64,000 nt of DNA from Chitinophagaceae bacterium (GCA_018335935.1 JAGXRG010000001.1:46326-110325), one strand, 5' to 3'. Positions 33,745 through 43,648 are shown, counted from the first letter of the stretch. Notes: generated from the letters alone by a model not told the origin. Numbers and translations are program-made.

Positions 33745-34353
33745 ATGATTTTGCTTAATATTCTCATTTCGTGGTTCAGTAACTTTATTCAATGGATTGT
33801 TGAATTAGATCAACAATTGTTTCTCTTACTCAATCAAAAGCTTACCAATCCAATATTTGATGTAGTAATGCCATTTATGAGAAACTCTACAAATTGGATT
33901 CTATTGTATGTTTTACTTATAATTTTTGCTTTCTATAAACTCAAACAAAAAGCATTTATCTGGATATTTTTTGCAATTTGTACAATTGTTTTAACAGACC
34001 AATTAAGTAGTCATGTTATAAAACCTTTTATAGCTAGAGTAAGGCCATGTAATGATATAAATTTCTCAAGCCAAGTTAGATTATTGTTAGCCAACTGTTC
34101 AAGTGGATTTAGTTTTACATCTTCTCATGCATGTAATCATTTTGGTATAGCCATGTTTATTTTCATTAGTTTATTTACATATTTAAAAAAGTGGGCTTAT
34201 TTATTCATTTTATGGGCTGCAATCATAAGCTATGCTCAGGTTTATGTTGGCGTTCATTACCCAATAGATATTCTGTTTGGAGGAATTTTGGGCTCAACAA
34301 TTGGCTTTTTTATCGGTAGATATTGTAAAACAAAAATATATTTAAAGACTTAA
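33745..34353 (+). CDS. PAP2-family membrane phosphatase
   Basis: The 202-residue protein has six membrane helices and the three phosphatase signatures: [18 protein letters not shown] (a variant of PSGH) and [13 protein letters not shown]. In the third motif the usual Arg two residues before YVGVHYP is Gln ([10 protein letters not shown]), which may alter activity. Likely substrates are undecaprenyl pyrophosphate or phosphatidyl lipids. It lies between panB and guaA in the same direction. Confidence 0.88.
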   Translation: MILLNILISWFSNFIQWIVELDQQLFLLLNQKLTNPIFDVVMPFMRNSTNWILLYVLLIIFAFYKLKQKAFIWIFFAICTIVLTDQLSSHVIKPFIARVRPCNDINFSSQVRLLLANCSSGFSFTSSHACNHFGIAMFIFISLFTYLKKWAYLFILWAAIISYAQVYVGVHYPIDILFGGILGSTIGFFIGRYCKTKIYLKT

Positions 34354-34360
34354 TATTATT

Positions 34361-35893
34361 ATGACAGAAAGAATTTTAATACTTGATTTTGGTAGTCAGT
34401 TTACACAATTAATTGCACGTTGTATTAGAGAAGCAAATGTGTTTTGCGAAATCATTCCTTATAATCATAAAATAGAAGTTGATGAAAAGCTAAAAGGAAT
34501 TATTTTAAGTGGAAGCCCATTCAGTGTTAATGATCCAAACTTTTTAGATTTTGATGTTGAAGCTTTACATCAGCAATTTCCAATTCTTTCAATATGCTAT
34601 GGAGCACAGTTAACAGTAAAAAAATTTGGTGGAGTAGTTAATAAAAGTAATAAACGAGAATATGGTAGAGCTTTTCTAGATATTAAACAACAAGATATTT
34701 TATTTAAAAATATTGCCAATCATTCTCAGGTTTGGATGAGCCATTCCGACAGTATAGTTGAACTTCCAAATGATTTTGAAGTACTGGCTTCTACTCAAGA
34801 CATTCCTGTGGCTGCTTTTAAAAAGAACAGCAGTTCTAATGCATTATATGGATTGCAATTTCATCCAGAATTATTCCATTCTACAGATGGTAAAAAAATG
34901 CTCAACAATTTTTTGGTAGAAATTTGTGGGTGCACTTGTGATTGGACTCCAAAATCTTTTATTACAGAAACTGTTGAAAAATTAAAAATTCAAATTGGAG
35001 ATGATAAAGTGATTATGGGTTTAAGTGGTGGTGTAGATAGTACGGTTGCTGCTTCATTAATACATAAAGCTATTGGAAATAACCTAACAGGAATTTTTGT
35101 TGATAATGGTTTACTCAGAAAAAATGAGTTTGAAGATGTTTTGAGTAGTTATAAAAATTTTGGTTTAAATGTAATAGGTGTTGATGCTAAAGAAATATTT
35201 TATAAGGAACTTGAAGGTGTTGAAGATCCAGAAACCAAAAGAAAAATAATTGGAAAATTGTTTATTGAAATCTTTCAGCAAGAAGCTAATAAAATTAAAG
35301 ATGCACATTTTCTAGGACAAGGAACTATTTACCCAGATGTTATTGAAAGTGTTAGTGTACATGGGCCCTCAGCTACTATTAAATCTCATCATAATGTAGG
35401 TGGACTTCCAGAAAAAATGAAGATGAAATTGGTAGAACCACTTAGACTACTTTTTAAAGATGAAGTAAGAAAAATTGGTTTAGAGATGGGTATTAGTGAA
35501 AGTTTAATTCAACGACATCCTTTTCCTGGACCTGGTTTGGGCATTAGAATTTTAGGTGCTATAAGTAAAGAAAAAGTAGCTATGCTTCAAGAAGCAGATG
35601 CAATATATATAAATGCTCTTAAAGAAAAAGGACTTTATAAAAAGGTATGGCAAGCAGGTGCTATTTTATTACCTATAAAATCTGTAGGTGTTATGGGTGA
35701 TGAAAGAACATATGAATTTACATTGGCATTACGTGCTGTAACCAGTGTTGATGGTATGAGTGCAGATTGGAGTCATTTGCCTTATGAGTTTTTAGCAGAG
35801 GTTAGCAATCAAATCATCAATCAAGTAAAAGGAATTAATAGAGTAGTATACGATATAAGCAGTAAACCACCTGCAACAATTGAATGGGAATAA
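34361..35893 (+). CDS. guaA: GMP synthase (glutamine-hydrolysing)
   Basis: The 510-residue enzyme converts XMP to GMP. The N-terminal glutamine amidotransferase has the nucleophile in SICYGAQL and the His/Glu pair in LQFHPELF. The ATP-pyrophosphatase has the P loop GLSGGVDST. The C-terminal dimerisation domain ends in the conserved [11 protein letters not shown]. The start is 8 bases after the PAP2 stop, so the genes are probably one operon. Confidence 0.98.
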   Translation: MTERILILDFGSQFTQLIARCIREANVFCEIIPYNHKIEVDEKLKGIILSGSPFSVNDPNFLDFDVEALHQQFPILSICYGAQLTVKKFGGVVNKSNKREYGRAFLDIKQQDILFKNIANHSQVWMSHSDSIVELPNDFEVLASTQDIPVAAFKKNSSSNALYGLQFHPELFHSTDGKKMLNNFLVEICGCTCDWTPKSFITETVEKLKIQIGDDKVIMGLSGGVDSTVAASLIHKAIGNNLTGIFVDNGLLRKNEFEDVLSSYKNFGLNVIGVDAKEIFYKELEGVEDPETKRKIIGKLFIEIFQQEANKIKDAHFLGQGTIYPDVIESVSVHGPSATIKSHHNVGGLPEKMKMKLVEPLRLLFKDEVRKIGLEMGISESLIQRHPFPGPGLGIRILGAISKEKVAMLQEADAIYINALKEKGLYKKVWQAGAILLPIKSVGVMGDERTYEFTLALRAVTSVDGMSADWSHLPYEFLAEVSNQIINQVKGINRVVYDISSKPPATIEWE

Positions 35894-35944
35894 ATAGAAA
35901 TAGTTAATTATTCTTACTATTCTATTTTATCAGTCTGAATGCAA

Positions 35945-35952
35945 TAAATTTG
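35945..35952 (+). promoter_or_regulatory. Promoter -7 box TAAATTTG
   Basis: This matches TAnnTTTG and lies 15 bases before the ATG at 35968. A clear TTTG at -33 is not visible. Confidence 0.45.
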
Positions 35953-35967
35953 TAAGTAGCTTAAAGT

Positions 35968-37173
35968 ATGCATATCAAGTCAATCATATCATTTTTTTTA
36001 TTTGTTGTATTCATTTCAATCATTCCATTTATTTCAATAGCTCAAACTGCACAACAAAAGACAGAAAACAGAATTGCAGTTTTTACACCTATTTACCTTG
36101 ATTCTGCATTTAATGGATCTGAATTTAAAATTTGGGATAATGCATTACCCAAAAATATGTTACCAGGCTTGGAGTTTTACAATGGCATTCAAATGGCTAT
36201 TGACTCATTAAATAGAGAAGGAATTAACAATTTAATTATTGAAATTTACGATTATAAGAGTAAAGGCAATTCTTTACAAGAAATTCTCAAAAACTCAAAA
36301 AATAAATTAGCTACATCAACTGTTATTATAGCATCTTTCAACAGGTACAACGATATTAAAATTTTAGCTGATTTTGCATACCAAAAAAAGATCCCATTAA
36401 TTTCTGCTACTTATCCTAATGATGGAGGTATTACAAATAATCCTTATTTCTTTTTAATTAATCCTACTATTCAGACTCATGTAAATGCAATATATAATAA
36501 TGTTATACAACACTATCGGCATTCAAATATTTTATACCTAAAATGCAAAGGCTCTTTTGAAAATTGGGTAGACAATTATTTTATTGAAAGTGAGAGAAAC
36601 AATGAAGATAAAGGAAGGTTTACATTAAAACCTATTACGCTTATTGATTCTTTTTTAATAAATGAACTTTTAATAAACTTAGACAGTACAACTAACAATA
36701 CCATTCTTTGCAATTGCTCTAAAGAAAAGTTTATTCAAAAAATAATTACACAACTATCTCTAAATACACAATATAAGACAGTTCTAATGGGGCTTCCAAC
36801 GTGGGATGTGTTTAATATTTCTGATGAAGTTGAATACAAAAATGTTCCAGTAATATTTACAAGTGCTTATAATTATAATAATTCTTCGCCTATACTTGAT
36901 AGTGTTTCAAAATTTTACGAAGCCAAATATTATCTTAAACCTAGTGAATTCTTTTTGAAGGGGTATGAAACTATGCTGAGGGTTGGGAAAATTGTTAGTT
37001 TATATGAAGAAAATGCTATAAGATTATTATCTGATAATTTATTTAAAGTTTTTAGTGAAATCAATATAAAACCTCATTATAATTCTAATCAAAAAACTCA
37101 AATAGATTATTTTGAGAATAAAAAGATTTACCATATTAAAAAGTTAAATGGTAAAATTGTTGCAGTTGATTAG
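35968..37173 (+). CDS. Exported type 1 periplasmic-binding-fold protein
   Basis: The 401-residue protein has a signal peptide (SIISFFLFVVFISIIPFISI) and a type 1 periplasmic-binding fold similar to amino-acid-binding or receptor ligand-binding domains (RIAVFTPIYLDSAFNG, FYNGIQMAIDSLNREGINN, KKIPLISATYPND, KGYETMLRVG). It has no LysM repeats and no permease nearby, so it may be a stand-alone binding or scaffold protein, not a transporter component. It overlaps the 3' end of the converging gene by four bases. Confidence 0.78.
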   Translation: MHIKSIISFFLFVVFISIIPFISIAQTAQQKTENRIAVFTPIYLDSAFNGSEFKIWDNALPKNMLPGLEFYNGIQMAIDSLNREGINNLIIEIYDYKSKGNSLQEILKNSKNKLATSTVIIASFNRYNDIKILADFAYQKKIPLISATYPNDGGITNNPYFFLINPTIQTHVNAIYNNVIQHYRHSNILYLKCKGSFENWVDNYFIESERNNEDKGRFTLKPITLIDSFLINELLINLDSTTNNTILCNCSKEKFIQKIITQLSLNTQYKTVLMGLPTWDVFNISDEVEYKNVPVIFTSAYNYNNSSPILDSVSKFYEAKYYLKPSEFFLKGYETMLRVGKIVSLYEENAIRLLSDNLFKVFSEINIKPHYNSNQKTQIDYFENKKIYHIKKLNGKIVAVD

Positions 37174-37733
37174 TTTAATCTTCCTAAAATTAATTGATCA
37201 ATTTTTTTAAATAAATGGTAGGGTTTAAAAGAACGCCAATCTACTAAATCTATAAGCTCAATAATTTGATGAAGCTTTCTTTTTTTAAAATCGTATTGAG
37301 TGGCTTCTGGCATATTTAAAGCAACAACCCAACCATTTTCTTCATTCAACTCTTCATTCCATTCTTCATAATAATCTTTATCGCCACTATGAAAATTCAA
37401 TACATTTTCTACTACTAAAATAAATTTATGAATCCCTTTTTCGTAAAGTTTGTCTATTACTTCACGTTTTAAAGTCATAATATCATTTTCAATAGCATCA
37501 TTCCACTCACCTATTAATTCAATCACACAAAAATTTAATTCGTAATCAGAGTAAATTAATTTTAAATAAAGTGTATTGCTGCCAAACTCATCCCATTGAG
37601 GATGGATGTAATAATTATAAATGGTTTTATCGTAACCAAACTCGTTGTATTGAGCTTTATAAAATGGAGAAAACCTATCTTCCTCAGAAATATAAATATG
37701 CCTCCAATTATAAAAAGGTTCAATGCTATGCAT
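37170..37733 (-). CDS. Conserved hypothetical protein
   Basis: The 187-residue soluble protein is rich in Trp, Tyr and acidic residues (EPFYNWRHIYISEEDRFSPF, EEWNEELNEENGW). I do not recognise the family beyond an impression that it is conserved in Bacteroidota. It has no signal peptide. The ATG at 37733 is the first in frame. It converges on the binding-protein gene. Confidence 0.75.
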   Translation of the reverse strand: MHSIEPFYNWRHIYISEEDRFSPFYKAQYNEFGYDKTIYNYYIHPQWDEFGSNTLYLKLIYSDYELNFCVIELIGEWNDAIENDIMTLKREVIDKLYEKGIHKFILVVENVLNFHSGDKDYYEEWNEELNEENGWVVALNMPEATQYDFKKRKLHQIIELIDLVDWRSFKPYHLFKKIDQLILGRLN

Positions 37734-37766
37734 ATTGCAAAATTGCTATAATTCTTTCAAATAAAA

Positions 37767-37790
37767 ATCCCCCGTTTGTTAACGAGGGAT
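37767..37790 (-). terminator. Terminator after the T9SS cargo gene
   Basis: ATCCCCCGT and ACGAGGGAT form a 9-bp stem with one mismatch and a 6-base loop. On the minus strand it is followed by TTTTTATTT. Confidence 0.75.
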
Positions 37791-37813
37791 TAAATAAATT
37801 CAGTGAATTTTAA

Positions 37814-39001
37814 TTATTCCATGACTATTTTTTTTGTATAAACTGTTTTGCCATTTGTATCTACAACTCTAAGCAAATAAATGCCTGCAGCACTTTTATC
37901 TAAACTAATTCTTTCTGAAGTAGCCCCATTAATATTAATATTTTTATTTTTTATTAATTTTCCATTTATATCAGCCACTTCTATTACATAGCTTCCAGAC
38001 TGTAATTTATTAAAATTAATATTGATGTTTTTGTTGATAACAGGGTTTGGATATACTATAACAGCATTTTCTGTTACCATAATATCATTAGTTAAAGTTG
38101 GTTTTCTTTGAAATACTAAATTACCATTAGCTAAATCAGAAACGCTAAACATTTCATTTCCTGCTTTTATAGCTGTAGCTTCTAATGTTGAAGGATTTAC
38201 TCTAAAATAGTTGTCACTATTTACTGCAGAACTTAATAAAATATTGCCTTCATCGTCAGCTGCTGCACCATTAGTTGTAAATGTTGCAGGTAAGTTAGAA
38301 ATGGTACCAATAAACTCTGCTTCCATGGTATTAATGTAAATTTTAAAAACATTATTACGCATTGAAATCAAGTATAAATTACCATAATCATCTCCAATTA
38401 AATCTCCTCCCCAACTAGTGCATTGTGTGTGTATGCTAATACTTTTATTTTTTCTACTGTCTCTTAATGCACCAAGATTTGTAATTGTCGGATTTGCATC
38501 TGTTGTAAATTGAATTAAAGTGTTGGCATCATTCGTTAAAGCATAACCTAAGCCAGATTTACTAAATGCCATACGTGTGATGATGTTGCTTTCGTCTGCA
38601 TTTTTATTTCCTGTAGAGAATTGTTCGTTGATGGCTACACCTACATTTAATTCTTGTTGAGTAGAATTTGCAAGATCAATGTATTTTAAATCGTTACCCA
38701 TCATTTCAGAAAAATACAATCGATTATTCGTTTTATCGTATGCCGCTGCAGCAACACCTTTACCAGTAATAAAGTTGTTTGAAGATAGAGATGAATTTGA
38801 AGACCTTAGTTGAAGATCTTGCTTTACTGTATTACTGATTAGAGTTTTGGTGTATTGGCCGGTTTGAAAATCAAGAACTCTTATTGCAGTCCATAAGTAT
38901 TCTCCTTGTTTTTCAGATGTAATGGCATAGGTTTTAGTTTGAGCATAAGTAAGACTACAAACCATTCCAATAAACAGAGATGAGAGTAATAGTTTTTTCA
39001 T
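37814..39001 (-). CDS. T9SS-secreted protein with C-terminal sorting domain
   Basis: The 395-residue protein has a signal peptide (MKKLLLSSLFIGMVCSLTYA), a beta-propeller-like body with repeated KxYINTMEAEFIG-like strands, and a type A sorting domain in the last 80 residues (VYPNPV, GxYxIEVxDINGKL, AAGIYLLRVVDTNGK). It should cross the outer membrane by the type IX system. The function of the body is not evident. A terminator follows. Confidence 0.9.
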   Translation of the reverse strand: MKKLLLSSLFIGMVCSLTYAQTKTYAITSEKQGEYLWTAIRVLDFQTGQYTKTLISNTVKQDLQLRSSNSSLSSNNFITGKGVAAAAYDKTNNRLYFSEMMGNDLKYIDLANSTQQELNVGVAINEQFSTGNKNADESNIITRMAFSKSGLGYALTNDANTLIQFTTDANPTITNLGALRDSRKNKSISIHTQCTSWGGDLIGDDYGNLYLISMRNNVFKIYINTMEAEFIGTISNLPATFTTNGAAADDEGNILLSSAVNSDNYFRVNPSTLEATAIKAGNEMFSVSDLANGNLVFQRKPTLTNDIMVTENAVIVYPNPVINKNININFNKLQSGSYVIEVADINGKLIKNKNININGATSERISLDKSAAGIYLLRVVDTNGKTVYTKKIVME

Positions 39002-39088
39002 AAATAAAAAATTTATTGAGAGATAATGAGACTCTAAATTAAGAAATTTTTACTTATACCAAGAATTTATTAGATGAACAACTAGGTA

Positions 39089-39409
39089 TTAAAATTCTTT
39101 TAGTTCATCAATCTGAATACCACCATGACTTTCATCAAAAACACATACATTGTTTTTAATGACTAATATTTGAGGAGATTGGTGTTGTACATTAAACTGT
39201 TCAGCAACTGTATTTGACAGATTTCTATTTTGAATGAGATCTAAATAATGAAAATCGATATTGGAATCTGAATATTTTTCTACACGTTGTTTAGCCATTG
39301 TACTTATAATACAACGTGTACTATGCTTAAAAATAACTTGAGCTTTTTGAGTAGAAGCGGCTAAAATGTCGTTGATTTGTTCTTCTCTTTCAAAGGGAAT
39401 CCATTGCAT
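39089..39409 (-). CDS. ytxJ: Bacillithiol-system redox protein YtxJ
   Basis: The 106-residue monothiol thioredoxin-fold protein has the YtxJ signature HSTRCIIS and a cis-Pro in HQSPQILVI. It is thought to remove bacillithiol from protein thiols. Its start lies one base beyond the stop of a small lipoprotein gene not in the ORF track, so the two are probably co-transcribed. Confidence 0.88.
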   Translation of the reverse strand: MQWIPFEREEQINDILAASTQKAQVIFKHSTRCIISTMAKQRVEKYSDSNIDFHYLDLIQNRNLSNTVAEQFNVQHQSPQILVIKNNVCVFDESHGGIQIDELKEF

Positions 39410-39410
39410 A

Positions 39411-39527
39411 TTAGCTCACAAAATATTTAGGATTTGTTGTTGGGCATCCACCTTTACGAGCAGAACAAGAAGATACTATTGCAGAAACAACAACTAAAAC
39501 AACAACCATTGCTAATAACTTTTTCAT
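39411..39527 (-). CDS. Small lipoprotein (38 residues), missed by the ORF track
   Basis: An ATG at 39527 opens a 38-residue frame: a basic start (MKKLLAM), a hydrophobic helix (VVVLVVVSAIVSS) and a lipobox-like AIVSSC. The predicted mature peptide is about 18 residues with a second Cys in RKGGCPTTN. It ends one base before ytxJ. The second Cys and the coupling to ytxJ suggest a redox link, but this is inference. Confidence 0.7.
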   Translation of the reverse strand: MKKLLAMVVVLVVVSAIVSSCSARKGGCPTTNPKYFVS

Positions 39528-39610
39528 ATAGGTAGTTTACTGATTAACGAAGTAAAGGTAACAGTTATTACTTAAAAGAGTGAAAATGTGTAAAAATTCA
39601 CATGAATTTA

Positions 39611-40102
39611 TCATTTCAAATCTGCACTAGTAAAACTCAATGGTAATAAATGCTTTATAGTATTAATTATGAAAATTTTACCATCAATACCACTTAAAAT
39701 AATGCGTATAGGTGAATTAGCTCTTACTTCGTACTCCATAATACTTTGTCTGCACATACCACATGGACTAATTGGTTTTAAGCTAGAAGCATTTTCAACT
39801 TGATTATGATAACTTATAGCCATTGTTTGAACTGAAGCATTTGGATATAAAGAAGAAGCGGCAGATAATAATGATCTTTCTGCACAAATGGTTACAGGAT
39901 AACTGGCATTTTCTTGATTGGTACCTGTTATAATTTTTCCATTACTTAAAATAGCAGCAGCTCCTACATGAAAATGAGAATAAGGAGCATAAGCCAACTT
40001 AGTAACTTTTCTTGCCTTTTCTATTAATTTAGCATCTTGTTCATTTAATTCATCAATAGAATCATAAACTTCATATTCGAACTTAAAATTTGTTTTTTTC
40101 AT
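39611..40102 (-). CDS. cdd: Cytidine deaminase
   Basis: The 163-residue enzyme converts cytidine or deoxycytidine to uridine. It has the zinc motifs of the family: TICAERSLLSAAS (Cys-Ala-Glu) and PCGMCRQSIMEYE. The start at 40102 (MKKTNFKFEYE) is preferred over 40132, because the terminator for the neighbour lies just upstream. Length is typical. Confidence 0.94.
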   Translation of the reverse strand: MKKTNFKFEYEVYDSIDELNEQDAKLIEKARKVTKLAYAPYSHFHVGAAAILSNGKIITGTNQENASYPVTICAERSLLSAASSLYPNASVQTMAISYHNQVENASSLKPISPCGMCRQSIMEYEVRANSPIRIILSGIDGKIFIINTIKHLLPLSFTSADLK

Positions 40103-40123
40103 ACAAAATTTTAGTGATAAAAA

Positions 40124-40152
40124 AGTCTTCAAAACATTGTGCTTTGAAGACT
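40124..40152 (-). terminator. Terminator after the YajQ gene
   Basis: AGTCTTCAAA and TTTGAAGACT form a perfect 10-bp stem with a 9-base loop. On the minus strand it is followed by TTTTTTA. It separates the YajQ gene from cdd. Confidence 0.85.
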
Positions 40153-40205
40153 CAAAATTTGAAGCTATAAAATTAGGGCTTTATTGAATATAATGTTGCA
40201 ATATA

Positions 40206-40697
40206 TTAGCTTTTCATGTTTTCGTATTGTAATGGAATTCCAAAGTTTCCTGCCCTACAAAGTGCAATGACATCTTGCAAATCGTCAATTTTTTTTGCTG
40301 TAACACGAATAATGTTATCCATAATTGCAGCTTGAACTTTTAGTCCACTATCCTTAATGGCTTTTACAATTTTCTTTGCATCATCTTGTTTTAAACCATT
40401 TCTAACAGCTACTTCTTGTTTAACCACTTTACCACTTGGGTATGGTTCTTTACTAAAGTCAAAAGCATTGGCATCAATGCCTTGTTTAATTCCTCTGCTC
40501 AAAATTACATCAGTAATTTGTTGCAGTTTCATATCACTTTCTGCTTCAAGTTTAACAGTAAAATTCTTTTTATCTAATTCAATTTCTACATGAGAACCTC
40601 TAAAATCGAAACGATTTTGAATTTCTTTTTTTACCACATTAATGGCATTATCTAAGGTTTGTAAATCAACTTTACTAGCAATATCGAATGAAGCCAT
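40206..40697 (-). CDS. YajQ-family nucleotide-binding protein
   Basis: The 163-residue protein is a complete YajQ (PF04461): MASFDIASKVDLQTLDNAIN at the start, IQNRFDFRGSH, and the C-terminal KKIDDLQDVI with two ferredoxin-like repeats. Members bind cyclic di-GMP or RNA in some species. A terminator follows the gene. Confidence 0.93.
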   Translation of the reverse strand: MASFDIASKVDLQTLDNAINVVKKEIQNRFDFRGSHVEIELDKKNFTVKLEAESDMKLQQITDVILSRGIKQGIDANAFDFSKEPYPSGKVVKQEVAVRNGLKQDDAKKIVKAIKDSGLKVQAAIMDNIIRVTAKKIDDLQDVIALCRAGNFGIPLQYENMKS

Positions 40698-40788
40698 GTT
40701 ATTAATTTTTAATTGTTAATTATAAATGTTTAATAAATTCAAATGTAAAAAGTCAAACCAAAAAATTTTATCCCAATTCCAAATTCCC

Positions 40789-40836
40789 AATCAACCAATA
40801 AACTATTCAACTAATATACCAATCAACTACTCAACC
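40789..40836. repeat. Octamer array at the hutU stop, AATCAAC(C/T) family
   Basis: Six octamers (AATCAACC, AATAAACT, ATTCAACT, AATATACC, AATCAACT, ACTCAACC) fill the spacer and run into the hutU stop codon, so the last residues of HutU (RLSS) come from the array. It belongs to the same family as 13594-13649 and 19709-19780. Confidence 0.85.
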
Positions 40837-42532
40837 TATCCACTACCAAAAGGTCATGTTCTTTACCTGTTTTAATAGCAATTTCATATCCTGCATCTGC
40901 ATGTCTAATCACACCCATTCCAGGATCATTCCTTAACACTCTAGAAAGACGTGCAGCTGCAGCTTCTGTACCATCAGCAACAATTACCATTCCACTATGA
41001 ATGCTATAACCCATGCCTACACCTCCCCCATGATGCAAACTTACCCAACTTGCACCACCAGCAGTATTAACTAATGCATTTAATATTGGCCAATCTGCCA
41101 CAGCATCACTTCCATCTAACATGGCTTCAGTTTCTCTATTAGGAGAAGCAACAGAACCAGTATCTAAATGATCTCTTCCAATTACAATGGGTGCTTTTAC
41201 TTTTCCTGTTCTTACTAATTCATTAAAAGCTAAACCTGCTTTTTCTCTTTCTCCTTGTCCTAACCAACAAATACGTGCTGGTAAACCCTGAAAGGCAATT
41301 CTTTCTTTAGCCATTTTCATCCAACGCAACATACCTTTATTTTCTGGAAAAAGATTCATAATCACTTCATCGGTAACAGCAATATCATTAGGATCTCCAC
41401 TTAAAGCAGCCCAACGAAACGGACCTTTTCCTTCACAAAACAATGGACGAATATAAGCTGGAACAAAGCCTGGGAAAGCGAAGCAATTTACGGTTAACTG
41501 TTGACCGTTAACGGTTAACCGTTGGTATTCATCTGCTCTTGCTCGCAAATTATTTCCATAGTCAAAAGTTACAGCTCCACGATTCATTAATTCAATCATT
41601 AATTGAACGTGCAGATACATACTCTCATAACTTAATTCTAAATACTTTTTCTCATTTTCAACTCTTAAAACATTAGCTTGTTCATTGGTTAAGGTATGAG
41701 GAATATAACCAATTAAAGGATCATGAGCAGAAGTTTGATCGGTTAATACATCTATTGAAATATTTCTTTCAATTAATCTTTCTAATAAATGAATTGCATT
41801 ACACAAAACTCCAATACTTAATGCTTCAGCATTTTCTTTTGCAGCTATTGCCCTATCAATAGCTTCATCAATATTGGTATATTTTACATCAAGATATTTA
41901 GTTTCTATTCTTTTATCAATACGCCATTCTTCTACTTCTGCACAAAGTGCAACACCATCACACATAGTAATGGCCAAAGGCTGAGCCCCACCCATTCCTC
42001 CTAAACCTGCTGTAACAGTTAATTTGCCTTTAAAACTTCCTCCAAAATGTTTATCTGCAATTGCTGCAAAGGTTTCATAAGTGCCTTGAACGATACCCTG
42101 ACTGCCAATATAAATCCAACTTCCTGCGGTCATTTGCCCATACATCATTAATCCTTTCTTTTCTAACTCATCAAAGTGTTTCCAATTAGCCCAATTGGGT
42201 ACTAATTGTGAATTTGAAATTAAAACTCTTGGACTATCCTTATGTGTTTTTAAAATAGCTACAGGTTTACCACTTTGTATAAGCAAGGTTTCATCGTCTT
42301 CTAAATCTTTCAAACCCTTTATAATTAAATCAAGAGCCTCAAAATTTCTTGCTGCTTTTCCTCTTCCTCCATAAACAATTAAATCATCTGGTCGTTCAGC
42401 AACTTCTGGATCTAGATTATTTAACAGCATTCTCAAAGCTGCTTCTTGAACCCAGCCTTTACACTGTAAAGTTGAACCAGTAGGTGTTTTATATTTTATA
42501 GAATCGTATGTTCTTTTTTCAATTGTTGACAT
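40823..42532 (-). CDS. hutU: Urocanate hydratase with an inserted GTTAAC element
   Basis: The enzyme (569 residues from ATG at 42532) converts urocanate to imidazolone propionate with NAD in histidine degradation. It shows [70 protein letters not shown] (cited in part) and the NAD-binding [13 protein letters not shown]. Just before FPGFVPAY, where relatives have a short loop, this protein has [13 protein letters not shown], encoded by the repeat at 41487-41525. No other hut gene is adjacent. Confidence 0.95.
   Translation of the reverse strand: MSTIEKRTYDSIKYKTPTGSTLQCKGWVQEAALRMLLNNLDPEVAERPDDLIVYGGRGKAARNFEALDLIIKGLKDLEDDETLLIQSGKPVAILKTHKDSPRVLISNSQLVPNWANWKHFDELEKKGLMMYGQMTAGSWIYIGSQGIVQGTYETFAAIADKHFGGSFKGKLTVTAGLGGMGGAQPLAITMCDGVALCAEVEEWRIDKRIETKYLDVKYTNIDEAIDRAIAAKENAEALSIGVLCNAIHLLERLIERNISIDVLTDQTSAHDPLIGYIPHTLTNEQANVLRVENEKKYLELSYESMYLHVQLMIELMNRGAVTFDYGNNLRARADEYQRLTVNGQQLTVNCFAFPGFVPAYIRPLFCEGKGPFRWAALSGDPNDIAVTDEVIMNLFPENKGMLRWMKMAKERIAFQGLPARICWLGQGEREKAGLAFNELVRTGKVKAPIVIGRDHLDTGSVASPNRETEAMLDGSDAVADWPILNALVNTAGGASWVSLHHGGGVGMGYSIHSGMVIVADGTEAAAARLSRVLRNDPGMGVIRHADAGYEIAIKTGKEHDLLVVDRLSS
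41487..41525. repeat. In-gene GTTAAC/GTTGAC palindromic element in hutU
   Basis: The block reads TTTACGGTTAACTGTTGACC then GTTAACGGTTAACCGTTGG, a run of overlapping GTTAAC half-palindromes. It shares GTTGACCGTTAAC with the block in gcvP (59426-59460). Confidence 0.85.
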
Positions 42533-42614
42533 GAAAGTTGAATTAGAGTGCAAATTTACGGAACAGCCTTTGAAATTTAGTAACTGAGTTATTTCATTAG
42601 ATTTGATGTAAGGT

Positions 42615-42645
42615 TTTGCTAAACATCAAGTTCCCCTTAGTTTTG
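42615..42645 (+). promoter_or_regulatory. Complete Bacteroidota promoter with near-leaderless start
   Basis: TTTG (42615-42618) and TAGTTTTG (42638-42645) are separated by 19 bases. The ATG at 42650 follows only four bases after the -7 box, so transcription should start at or very near the start codon. Confidence 0.65.
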
Positions 42646-42649
42646 TGTT

Positions 42650-43648
42650 ATGAAGATTTCAAATGAAACCAAAGTGGGTGCTTTAACAGCTATTGCCATT
42701 ACACTTTTAATTTTAGGATATAGTTTTTTAAAAGGAAGAAGTTTATTTAAAACAGGCAATTATATCTATGCAAAGTTTACTGATGTAAAAGGTTTGCAAG
42801 TTTCAAATTCTGTATATGTAAATGGATTTCAAATTGGGAATGTTATAGAAATTGAAAATGAAGATGCCAATTTAAATAACATAATAGTTGCCATTAAACT
42901 AAACACTAGTTATAATATTCCTGATAATTCTGTTGCATCAATAAAAGATAATCCTCTTGGTAGTCCACAAATTGAAATAAAACTAGGTACTAGTAAAATT
43001 TACTTAAAAAAAGGAGCAACTATACCTTCAGAAAATAGCCTTGGTATGTTTAGTGCTATTACAAATCAATTAACGCCTACAACAGACCAATTAAAAGCCA
43101 CTTTAAAAGAATTGGAATTGACCTTACAAAATATCAATAGTATTTTCGATCCAAAATCAAAATCTAATTTACAAGATGCCATTGCTAATATTAATAAAAC
43201 CACATTAATGTTGGCAGAGTCTACAACATCCTTAAATAGAATGTTAGAAAAACAGAATGGTTCTATTGCTAAAACAATGGATAATGTAAATAGTATTACC
43301 AGCAACTTAGCTAATCAAAATGAAAAAATCAGTGCAACTTTAACTAATATTAAAACAACTACTGAAAATTTAAGTGAAGCAGATTTAAAAGGCAGTGTGG
43401 CCAGTTTTAAAAAAAGTATTGATAATTTAAATTCGGTAATAGCAAAAATGAATAGTACCGATGGTTCTTTAGGCTTAATGATGAACGATAAAAAATTGTA
43501 CAACAATTTAAACAACTCTGTACGTAGTGCAAATATTTTGTTGGATGATTTGAGGGCTCACCCTAAACGTTATTTAAACTTTTCAGTTTTTGGTAAAAAA
43601 GATAAAGGTGGATATTTAATAGCCCCTTTAGACTCTACAAAAAACTAA
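42650..43648 (+). CDS. MlaD/MCE-family lipid transport protein
   Basis: The 332-residue protein has an N-terminal membrane helix (GALTAIAITLLILGYSFLKG), an MCE domain (residues 38-115: YAKFTDVKGLQVSNSVYVNG, PQIEIKLG) and a long helical C-terminal region (residues 130-300) of coiled-coil character. It would carry lipids across the periplasm with an ABC transporter encoded elsewhere. The following gene, also for envelope lipid transport, starts 18 bases downstream. Confidence 0.9.
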   Translation: MKISNETKVGALTAIAITLLILGYSFLKGRSLFKTGNYIYAKFTDVKGLQVSNSVYVNGFQIGNVIEIENEDANLNNIIVAIKLNTSYNIPDNSVASIKDNPLGSPQIEIKLGTSKIYLKKGATIPSENSLGMFSAITNQLTPTTDQLKATLKELELTLQNINSIFDPKSKSNLQDAIANINKTTLMLAESTTSLNRMLEKQNGSIAKTMDNVNSITSNLANQNEKISATLTNIKTTTENLSEADLKGSVASFKKSIDNLNSVIAKMNSTDGSLGLMMNDKKLYNNLNNSVRSANILLDDLRAHPKRYLNFSVFGKKDKGGYLIAPLDSTKN

